Source of the DNA: Neglectibacter sp. X58 | Lineage (GTDB): Bacteria; Bacillota; Clostridia; Oscillospirales; Acutalibacteraceae | DNA: 64,000 bases | Reading direction: 5' to 3' | NCBI RefSeq assembly: GCF_009936035.1 | Contig: NZ_QWEO01000001.1 | Span: 347,851 to 411,850, forward strand | Part shown: in pieces, positions 57,547 to 64,000 of the stretch | Layout: the number at the start of each line of letters is the position of its first letter | Numbering within the stretch: the first letter of the stretch is position 1 | The notes under the pieces: generated by a model | Database searches by the model: none | Told to the model about the DNA's origin: nothing | What the model saw: only the letters and a program-made list of their open reading frames with translations | Position numbers and translations under genes: made by a program

Positions 57547-59415
57547 TTACTCCTGCGCCGGAGTTTCAAACTGCTTGACCCGCATGGCGCGAATGGCGTT
57601 CAGAATGGCGATCACCGAAACGCCCACGTCCGCAAATACCGCCGCCCACATATTGGCGCGGCCCACCGCCCCCAGGATCAGCACCAGGAATTTGACCCCC
57701 AGGGCAAAGACGATGTTCTCATTGGAAATGCGGATGGTCTTACGGGCGATCTGCATAATAGCGGCGATCTTGGACGGTTCATCCGTCATCAGTACCACAT
57801 CAGCGGCCTCGATCGCCGCATCGGAGCCGAGAGCGCCCATAGCGATACCCACATCGGCCCGCGCCAGCACAGGAGCATCATTGATACCGTCACCCACAAA
57901 GGCCAGCATCCCCTTATCGCTTTTCTGTGCCAGCAGTTCCTCCACACGGTCTACTTTGTCGGCGGGGAGCAGTTCGGTGTAGGCTCGATCCAGACCCAGG
58001 CGGCGGGCCACGTCCTGCCCAACTGCATCCGCATCGCCGGTGAGCATGACCGTCTGGCGAATACCGGCGGCTTTCAGCGTCTTAATGGCAGCGGGCGCGT
58101 CTGCCTTGATTTCATCCGCAATCACAATACACCCTGCGTATCTTCCATCAAAGGCCACATAGACCACAGTACCAATAGCGTTGGAGGCCGTATAGGGAAT
58201 ATGCTCCCGCTCCATCAGCTTGGCATTTCCGGCCAGCACCGTCATACCATCAATCACCGCCTGGACACCATGCCCCGCGATTTCCTGCACATCGGTAATA
58301 CGGCTGTTGTCAATTTTCTTGCCATAGGCTTTTTGGATGGACAGCGAGATCGGATGATTGGAGTAGTCCTCCGCATACGCCGCCAGTTCCAGAAGTTCCT
58401 CGTCCGTTATGCCATTTGCTTGAATTTCTGTGACAGCAAAGGAGCCTTTTGTCAAAGTGCCGGTCTTATCGAACACAACGGTTTCCGTGTAGGCCAGTGC
58501 CTCCAGATAATTGCTGCCCTTGACGAGTACGCCGATTTTGGACGCGCCGCCGATGCCACCGAAGAAACTGAGCGGAATGGAGATCACCAGCGCACAGGGG
58601 CAGGAAATCACCAGGAAGGTCAGCGCCCGGTAAATCCAAATACTGAACGCCTGTCCCGTTACCAGCGGCGGCAGGACTGCCAGAGCGAGGGCGGCGAATA
58701 CCACCACCGGCGTATAGTACCGGGCAAAGCGGGTGATGAAGTTTTCCATGCGGCCCTTTTTGTCGCTGGCGTTCTCAACAAGGTCAAGAATTTTGGCTAC
58801 GGTGGATTTTCCAAATTCCTTGGTGGTCTGGATGGTTAAAATGCCGGTCTGATTGATGCACCCGCTGATAACCTCCATGCCTGCCTCCACCTCACGGGGC
58901 ATAGATTCTCCCGTCAGAGCAGAAGTGTCCAGCGTGGAGCTGCCCTTGATGATCTTGCCGTCCAGCGGAACACGTTCACCGGGCTTTACAATGATGGTGT
59001 CACCGATCTTCACGTCCTCCGGGTCTACTTGGATCAGCTTGCCGTCTTTCTCAATGTTGGCGTAGTCCGGGCGAATATCCATCAGGCTGGTGATGGAGCG
59101 GCGGGACTTGGAAACAGCATAGGACTGGAACCACTCGCCCACCTGATAGAACAGCATAACGGCCACGCCCTCGGAGTGTTCGCCCAAAATCAGCGCTCCA
59201 ACGGTGGCAATCGTCATGAGGAAATTCTCGTCAAACACTTGACCATGCAGGATGTTGGTGATGGCTTTCCAGACAATATCCCAGCCGATCACCGCATAGC
59301 AGACCAGGTAGACCCCCAGCTCCACCCAGCCCTCCAGATGGAGCAGGCCACCGGCGGCGAACAACACCGCCGCCACGATGATGCGGGTCAGCAAATGCTT
59401 TTGTTTTTTTGTCAT
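57547..59415 (-). CDS. Zn/Cd-type P1B-ATPase
   Basis: Exports a divalent or soft metal ion with ATP. The 622-residue protein lacks the N-terminal metal domain. It has the actuator TGESMPRE, the ion site SCPCAL (about 272) followed by VISIPLSFFGG, DKTGT (about 315) and GDGINDAPVLARADVG. The absence of the CopA-type GLATP after CPC supports Zn/Cd. ATG 59415 has GGAAGGAGAG upstream. It follows a separate HMA protein and shares its promoter across a strong hairpin. Confidence 0.92.
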   Translation of the reverse strand: MTKKQKHLLTRIIVAAVLFAAGGLLHLEGWVELGVYLVCYAVIGWDIVWKAITNILHGQVFDENFLMTIATVGALILGEHSEGVAVMLFYQVGEWFQSYAVSKSRRSITSLMDIRPDYANIEKDGKLIQVDPEDVKIGDTIIVKPGERVPLDGKIIKGSSTLDTSALTGESMPREVEAGMEVISGCINQTGILTIQTTKEFGKSTVAKILDLVENASDKKGRMENFITRFARYYTPVVVFAALALAVLPPLVTGQAFSIWIYRALTFLVISCPCALVISIPLSFFGGIGGASKIGVLVKGSNYLEALAYTETVVFDKTGTLTKGSFAVTEIQANGITDEELLELAAYAEDYSNHPISLSIQKAYGKKIDNSRITDVQEIAGHGVQAVIDGMTVLAGNAKLMEREHIPYTASNAIGTVVYVAFDGRYAGCIVIADEIKADAPAAIKTLKAAGIRQTVMLTGDADAVGQDVARRLGLDRAYTELLPADKVDRVEELLAQKSDKGMLAFVGDGINDAPVLARADVGIAMGALGSDAAIEAADVVLMTDEPSKIAAIMQIARKTIRISNENIVFALGVKFLVLILGAVGRANMWAAVFADVGVSVIAILNAIRAMRVKQFETPAQE

Positions 59416-59432
59416 GTTGATACTCTCCTTCC

Positions 59433-59474
59433 TGCAAAAGCACCGGCTACCAAACGGCAGCCGGTGCTTTTGCA
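59433..59474. repeat. 16-bp perfect hairpin between HMA gene and ATPase gene
   Basis: TGCAAAAGCACCGGCT and its exact complement around 10 nt. It has no long T run, so it may set the expression ratio of the two genes by RNA processing or partial termination. Confidence 0.7.
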
Positions 59475-59477
59475 TAG

Positions 59478-59696
59478 TTACGCCTTGACCGTCACATCCG
59501 GCTCGATCTTCTTGATGAGCGCCGTGGCCTCGGCCAGCACAGCGTCAAACTTCTCGTCCGGGGCCTCCAGCACCATCTTCTGGCCCAGGAAGTTGACGGC
59601 CACGCTGGTCACACCGTCGATCTTCTGGACGGCGTTCTGGATTTTGTCGGCACAGTGGCCGCAGTCCAGGTCAATGAGCTTAATAGTCTTTTTCAT
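59478..59696 (-). CDS. Free heavy-metal-associated (HMA) domain protein
   Basis: A 72-residue ferredoxin-like metal chaperone. The metal loop is DLDCGHCADKIQ, so the Cys pair CGHC is kept but the usual Met-Thr before it is replaced by Leu-Asp. This matches the ZntA/CadA-type domains for divalent metals better than CopZ. It directly precedes the ATPase that lacks its own HMA domain, so it is probably its detached metal-binding domain. Confidence 0.87.
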   Translation of the reverse strand: MKKTIKLIDLDCGHCADKIQNAVQKIDGVTSVAVNFLGQKMVLEAPDEKFDAVLAEATALIKKIEPDVTVKA

Positions 59697-59753
59697 AGCG
59701 TTGAGTTCCTTTCTTTGTTAAAATATGTGGTTTGTGGTTGGTTAGACATGGCC

Positions 59754-59818
59754 AAACGATTAAAAACCCGTTTAATCGTTTCGCTTTGCAGTATAGCCAT
59801 CAGCCCCCATAAAGTCAA
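59754..59818 (-). promoter_or_regulatory. Promoter and palindromic operator of the HMA-ATPase operon
   Basis: TTGACT (59813-59818), 17 bp, TATACT (59790-59795). AAACGATTAAA (59754-59764) and its exact complement (59771-59781) lie over the transcription start. This is a good site for the ArsR-type repressor at 57132. Confidence 0.78.
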
Positions 59819-59964
59819 TGCTTTTGGACCCGATATTCCTCTTTGGAGCGCAAAACCTCCTGATTGGATTTCTCCCGAAAAACAAAAACCATTTGGATAA
59901 AAAATGCTCCACAATGGAGCGGACAGCGGAGGTGAAAACCGTTTATAATAGCCCTCGGTCAATG

Positions 59965-59985
59965 CCATTCCCCTACCGGGGATGG
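59965..59985 (+). promoter_or_regulatory. Possible CsoR-like operator upstream of the second copA
   Basis: CCATTCCCC-TAC-CGGGGATGG is an imperfect palindrome 36 bp before the copA-like start, with TATAAT at 59944-59949. Confidence 0.4.
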
Positions 59986-60020
59986 GTATTGATACAAAAC
60001 ATAAGAAAGAAGGGATTATT

Positions 60021-61154
60021 TTGCGTAAGGAGCAATTTGACATCACAGGCATGACTTGCTCCGCTTGTTCAGCCAGGGTAGAAAAAAGTGTTGCCAAGCT
60101 CCCCGGCATCCAGGAGGTGTCTGTCAATCTGCTGAAAAACAGCATGGTGGAATCCTATGACGAAGCCGCACTTGACACGGGGCAGATCATCCAGGCGGTG
60201 GAAAAGGCTGGGTACGGAGCGATCCCCAAGGCTGGGCAGAACAAGCCCGCTGTCGAGCGAACAGCCGCTTCTGTCCCTGCTGGTAAACCAGCGGTCAGCA
60301 CCGCCCAAGCGGAGTACAAACAAATGAAGGGCCGACTATTGCTGTCCGCCATCTTCACCATTCCCCTGTTTTACATCTCAATGGGCCACATGATGGGGTG
60401 GCCGCTACCCAGCGGTCTGCTGGGAATGGAGAACGCCATCACCTTTGCGTTCACCCAATTCCTGCTGCTCATTCCCGTGGTGTTCGTCAATGCGAAATAC
60501 TACCGCATGGGCTTTAAGACCCTGTTCCACGGTTCGCCCAATATGGATTCGCTGATCGCCATCGGCTCCGGCGCGGCTATTGTCTACGGCATCTATGCCA
60601 TTTTCAAGATCGGCATTGGTTTCGGTCACGGCGATATGGAAACGGTACACAGCTTTATGATGGATTTGTACTTTGAATCCGCTGGGATGATCCTGACCCT
60701 TATCACGCTGGGCAAAACTCTGGAGGCCCGCGCCAAGGGCAAGACCTCGGATGCCATCACCAAGCTGATGAACCTTGCGCCCAAGACGGCCACTGTGGAG
60801 CGGAACGGCATAGAACAGCAAATCCCCGTGGAACAGGTACAGCAGGGGGAAACGCTGATTGTCAAGGCCGGTGAATCTGTCCCTGTGGACGGTGTGGTGC
60901 TGGAGGGCTTTTCCTCCGTGGATGAATCCGCCCTGACCGGCGAGAGCATCCCCGTGGAGAAGCACGTTGGCGATACGGTAATTGGTGCGACTATCAATAA
61001 GACCGGCTATTTCAAAATGCAAGCCACTAAGGTAGGGGATGACACCACTCTGGCGCAGATCGTCCGGCTGGTAGACGAAGCTACCAGCTCCAAGGCCCCC
61101 ATCGCAAAGCTGGCTGATAAGCCCCAATGTAAAGATCGGGCGCATCCGTATTGA
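60021..61154 (+). pseudogene. Second CopA, truncated after the actuator domain
   Basis: The N-terminal 60 percent of a copper ATPase: an HMA domain with [13 protein letters not shown], four membrane helices and the actuator with TGESIPVE. It matches the intact CopA (6481-9078) domain by domain up to [10 protein letters not shown]. There the sequence jumps to MATE DNA and ends ten codons later, so the CPC ion site and phosphorylation domain are gone. TTG 60021 follows AGAAGGGA. It cannot pump copper; the HMA part might still bind it. Confidence 0.88.
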
Positions 61155-61821
61155 TGGGACACTGTTGCCGCAAGTCCTCGCCGTGGGCATTTCCGCTCTG
61201 CTCATGCAGGTTTTGACCTTGGTTCAGCAGACGGTGATCTACCGCGTGGCATCCGTCTATGGCGGCGAAACCTCCCAGCTTCTTTTGGGAGCGGCACTGC
61301 GGTTCTGGAACTTCTCGTTTGTGCCGCTGTGGGGTATCAGCCAGGGATTCCAACCCGCCGCTGGCACAAACTACGGAGCAAAAGACTATGACCGGGTAAA
61401 GAAGCTGACAGGTGTATTCATCACCGCCGCTACGGTGCTGTCCCTGGTATTCTATATCCCTGTTGAACTGTTCCCGGATAAAATTCTGTCTATGTTCCTG
61501 ACAACTCCGGGTATCACTGAAGCAGGAGCTACCAACTTCCGCATCATGTTCAGCACCTACATTCTGCAAGGCAGCTTCCTGATCGCTGTAACGCTGTTCC
61601 AGTCGCTGGGCAAGGCCAACAGAGCCACTTGGCTGGTGCTGTTCCGGCAGATTATCCTGTTCATCCCGCTGTGCGTACTGCTGCCGATAGTGGGCGGTAT
61701 GGGTATCCGGGGCGTCTGGCTGGCGATTGCTCTGACAGATGCAATCCTGGTCATTATCACGATTGCCATGATGCTCTCAGAGTTCCGCAAAATGCCTGCA
61801 ACCTCCAACGTGAACAAATAA
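61121..61821 (+). pseudogene. C-terminal half of a MATE exporter
   Basis: The frame offset from the copA fragment reads [19 protein letters not shown] from about 61121, then QQTVIYRVASVYGGETSQL and SQGFQPAAGTNYGAKDYDRV. That is the second six-helix half of a NorM/MATE protein ending at TAA 61821. The N-terminal half is missing. The join to copA is abrupt at 61119-61122. Translation from an internal TTG (61165) is possible but half a MATE would not transport alone. Confidence 0.88.
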
Positions 61822-61831
61822 GGAGGCCGCT

Positions 61832-61921
61832 ATGAAAAAAGTGTTATGCCCTCTGGCGATTCTCACCGCTATTGGCGCTGCCGCATGGTGGCTGTGGGAT
61901 CGTGTGATTTGGGATAAGTAA
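61832..61921 (+). CDS. 29-residue membrane micropeptide
   Basis: A short gene with a strong AGGAGG 7 bp before ATG 61832 and TAA at 61919-61921. It starts MKKVLCPLAILTAIGAAAWW and ends LWDRVIWDK. That is one hydrophobic helix with a basic N-terminus, a single Cys and four Trp. It lies between the MATE remnant (10-bp gap) and the radical SAM gene (25-bp gap). I do not recognise it; it could be a small membrane subunit or a peptide substrate. Confidence 0.65.
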   Translation: MKKVLCPLAILTAIGAAAWWLWDRVIWDK

Positions 61922-61946
61922 GCAAACAATTAGGAGATAGAACAAA

Positions 61947-63296
61947 ATGAACATTCTTAGCGCGGTTAAGAACACGGCTTTCTCTGCCGCTGTTACCACT
62001 ACGCTCAACTATCTGGAACAGAACCCGGAGCAGAATATTCCCAAGGCTATGGGCCTGATGGACAAGGTGCTGCCTGACGGCTGGTACGAGAGCCAGAGGG
62101 CCGCGTTCCGCAAAGCCATTGACGAGAAGGGGAATTGGTATCAGCTCCTGCTGAAAGCCTATCAACTGGATGAAAGTGTCAGAAAGGCGTTCTTTCAGAA
62201 TTTTATTATCAACGCCTCGCTCAAAGGAGGTGCGCTGCAAGAGGAAATCCGGCAGCGTGAGGGCTGCAACGTCCCGTGGGCGATCTTGCTTGACCCCACT
62301 TCCGCCTGCAACCTCCACTGTACCGGCTGTTGGGCGGCGGAGTACGGCCATAAGCTGAACCTGAGCCTGAAAACCATTGACAAAATTGTGCGCCAGGGTA
62401 AAGAGCTGGGTACATATATGTATATCTACACCGGCGGCGAACCGATGGTGCGGAAGAAAGACCTGATTACCCTGTGCGAAATGCACCCCGACTGCGAATT
62501 TCTCTCCTTCACCAATGGAACGCTGATTGACGAGGCGTTTTGCCGGGAAATGCTGCGGGTCAAGAATTTTGTCCCGGCCATCAGCTTGGAAGGCTTTGAA
62601 CAGGCCAACGATGGGCGGCGTGGACAAGGCGTATATGAGAAGGTACAGAACGCTATGCGGCTGCTGAAAGAGCATAAGCTCCCATTTGGCATTTCCACCT
62701 GTTATACCAGCGCCAACTACGAGGACATCAGCAGCGAAGCCTTCTTCGATATGATGATCGAGGCCGGGGCTATGTTTGTGTGGTTCTTCCACTATATGCC
62801 AGTGGGGAACGAGGCCGTCCCCGCTTTGCTGCCCTCGCCAGAGCAGAGGAAAGCAGTCTATGAGCGGGTGCGCCATTTCCGGGAAACGAAACCGATTTTC
62901 AGCATGGACTTCCAGAACGATGCCGAGTATGTGGGCGGCTGTATCGCCGGGGGCCGGAACTATCTGCATATCAACGCCGCTGGCGATGTGGAGCCGTGTG
63001 TATTCATCCACTACTCCAATGTGAACATCCACGATTGCAGTCTGCTGGATGCGCTGAAAAGCCCCCTCTTTATGGCCTACCATGACGGCCAGCCGTTTAA
63101 TGAGAATATGCTGCGGCCCTGTCCCATGCTGGAGAACCCGGAAATTTTGCGGGATATGGTGAAGCGCACCGGGGCGAAATCCACTGATCTGCAATCGCCG
63201 GAATCCGTAGATCATCTTTGTGAGAAGTGTGATTCCTACGCGGCCTGCTGGCAAGGAATGGCGGATACGCTCTGGCAGAACTCGAAAGAAAAGTAA
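61947..63296 (+). CDS. Radical SAM/SPASM-type enzyme
   Basis: A 449-residue radical SAM protein. The iron-sulfur motif CNLHCTGC (about 123, 127, 130) follows a 115-residue N-terminal helical domain. YTGGEPMVRKKDL is the SAM-binding GGE region. The C-terminal part has Cys clusters (GGCIAGGRNY, VEPCVFIHYS, CEKCDSYAACWQG) like SPASM auxiliary-cluster domains. Such enzymes modify peptides or proteins or build cofactors. The substrate is unknown. TAGGAG lies 9 bp before the ATG. It shares a transcript with the micropeptide and the MATE remnant. Confidence 0.88.
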   Translation: MNILSAVKNTAFSAAVTTTLNYLEQNPEQNIPKAMGLMDKVLPDGWYESQRAAFRKAIDEKGNWYQLLLKAYQLDESVRKAFFQNFIINASLKGGALQEEIRQREGCNVPWAILLDPTSACNLHCTGCWAAEYGHKLNLSLKTIDKIVRQGKELGTYMYIYTGGEPMVRKKDLITLCEMHPDCEFLSFTNGTLIDEAFCREMLRVKNFVPAISLEGFEQANDGRRGQGVYEKVQNAMRLLKEHKLPFGISTCYTSANYEDISSEAFFDMMIEAGAMFVWFFHYMPVGNEAVPALLPSPEQRKAVYERVRHFRETKPIFSMDFQNDAEYVGGCIAGGRNYLHINAAGDVEPCVFIHYSNVNIHDCSLLDALKSPLFMAYHDGQPFNENMLRPCPMLENPEILRDMVKRTGAKSTDLQSPESVDHLCEKCDSYAACWQGMADTLWQNSKEK

Positions 63297-63303
63297 CGTG
63301 ATA

Positions 63304-63336
63304 AAAGGGCTGGTGCTTTGAAAGCACTGGCCCTTT
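63304..63336 (+). terminator. Terminator after the radical SAM gene
   Basis: AAAGGGC..GTGCTTT and AAAGCAC..GCCCTTT form a stem with a small internal loop; the T tract is short. Confidence 0.55.
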
Positions 63337-63342
63337 GCACGT

Positions 63343-63371
63343 TTGAATAGACCATCCAAATGGTATATAAT
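63343..63371 (+). promoter_or_regulatory. Promoter of tetR-type gene
   Basis: TTGAAT (63343-63348), 17 bp, perfect TATAAT (63366-63371). ACCAT/ATGGT in the spacer (63351-63364) could be an operator. Confidence 0.7.
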
Positions 63372-63392
63372 GTGTGACAGGGGGGACTATCT

Positions 63393-64000
63393 ATGTCAAA
63401 TAATCCAATAGCAATGCAGTCAAAGAAATGGATTATTGATGCACTGTTAGAACTAATGAACAGAAAAGCGTATCACCTTATTACTGTTAGAGAGATTTCT
63501 TCAAAAGCATTGATTGACCGTCGAACATTTTATCGTCATTTTGAGTGTAAAGATGATGTTTTACGTTTAGTTATTGATGACATTACTACCGAATATCTTA
63601 ACTCTATAAAAGGAATTGCTCCTACAGATACATATACAATAACCAAAAATTTTTTTGAGATTTGTTTTCAAAATCGGGATTTCATCAATCTCTTATATAG
63701 AAATAATTTGATGTACTTTCTGTTAGATAAATTTTACACTAATCTTCCCATCATTCATGCTCAAGTACGAAGTGATGAAATGTCTGAAACCCTCAGTCAA
63801 GATATGGATTATTTTTGGCGTATTGTATGGGGTCGCCACAGTGCAGCATCATCCCGTCCCCACCGGGGTGTCGTAGGTTCCCTTGAAGAAAACAAGGTCG
63901 CCGGGGCGCGGGGAGCCGGTGCGGGTGCAGATGTTGTAAAGCCCCTGGGCCCCCAGCCGCCCCACGTTCCAGCCGGAATGATTGACTACCCACGAAACAA
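63393..64000 (+). pseudogene. TetR-family regulator with replaced 3' end (open at window edge)
   Basis: The first about 144 codons encode a TetR/AcrR-type regulator: KKWIIDALLELMNRKAYHLI, then the HTH ISSKALIDRRTFYRHFECKDD, then a helical ligand domain. Base composition is clearly AT-rich compared with neighbours. At about 63817-63830 the DNA changes to GC-rich sequence belonging to an NlpC/P60 gene on the other strand. The frame stays open through it to the window end without homology. The TetR C-terminal helices are lost, so the regulator is probably altered or inactive. Confidence 0.78.
63819..64000 (-). pseudogene. NlpC/P60 peptidase fragment with internal deletion
   Basis: The minus strand reads SWVVNHSGWNVGRLGAQGLY and then PGDLVFFKGTYDTP, the NlpC/P60 core. 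A frame change follows, after which GDGMMLHCGDPIQYA resumes in the next frame. The piece that should carry the catalytic His (HVGIY) is missing at about 63866-63870. The 3' end is cut at the junction with the TetR gene. The 5' part with the active Cys is outside the window. Confidence 0.75.

Noticed and set aside
57379..58839. A 486-codon plus-strand frame over the Zn/Cd ATPase
   Set aside because: Antisense of the P-type ATPase core; no homology pattern.
61869..63359. A 496-codon minus-strand frame over the radical SAM gene
   Set aside because: Antisense; the plus strand has the CxxxCxxC motif and a ribosome site.

Overview
The window is GC-rich DNA from a spore-forming, low-branching Firmicute, most likely a clostridium of the Oscillospirales (Ruminococcaceae-like) group. 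The evidence is gene content: SpmA/SpmB and YtvI sporulation proteins, an SLH-domain wall protein plus a CsaB-type pyruvyl transferase, FIST and chemoreceptor proteins, a lysine riboswitch ahead of the diaminopimelate genes, and a Tn4451/Tn5397-type large serine recombinase. This assignment is inferred from families, not from a search.

Layout. 1-2.3 kb holds the 3' part of an SLH/SH3/lysozyme wall protein. 2.3-4.2 kb has RNase P RNA and pncB on the minus strand. 4.4-9.1 kb is plus-strand: a small HTH regulator, YtvI, then a copper module (CsoR, CopA with a fused CopZ-like domain) behind two palindromic operators. 9.2-21.8 kb is mostly minus-strand housekeeping: GAPDH, an amino-acid ABC importer, an orphan BlaI-like repressor, a flippase-like membrane protein, ilvE, yebC, a flavoprotein, a uracil/xanthine permease, an aminopeptidase, purE and an MIF-like protein. 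22.0-24.0 kb is a FIST sensor plus a soluble chemoreceptor. 24.1-31.9 kb has a PadR/DUF1700-like/DUF4097 operon, YitT, and a MATE-EamA-nagB-ECF S-like run. 32.0-37.3 kb has a fused glycosyltransferase-CsaB gene and a ferric-siderophore ABC importer. 37.4-44.3 kb is a compact minus-strand series (phospholipase C-like, RluA, IspA, XseB, XseA, Kae1-like, NusB, SpmB, SpmA). 44.4-53.3 kb has a PepV-like peptidase, an HD protein, queA, the lysine-riboswitch operon (MazG-like, asd, dapA, dapB, ACT) and a glycosyltransferase.

From about 53.3 kb to the end the window is a patchwork of mobile DNA. A collagen-like gene is cut next to a large serine recombinase. Then come conjugative-element scraps (DUF6870-like gene, an HTH gene with an amber stop, a flavodoxin/sigma chimera, an oriT-like palindrome), a metal-efflux cassette (ArsR, Zn/Cd-type P-ATPase, HMA protein), a second copA broken and joined to the back half of a MATE gene, a 29-residue membrane peptide, a radical SAM/SPASM enzyme, and a TetR gene whose 3' end runs into a damaged NlpC/P60 gene.

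The most novel signal is an 87-bp sequence present three times (34271, 40292, 49680). All copies have the same length and the same orientation relative to transcription, and lie in 5' leaders or between operon genes. They can fold into a long hairpin with compensatory changes, and in two copies the first bases supply the stop codon of the upstream gene. Other points of interest are an internal start that could release CopZ from CopA, an SH3 domain nested inside a lysozyme domain, a candidate small RNA at 15.0 kb, and the micropeptide/radical SAM pair.
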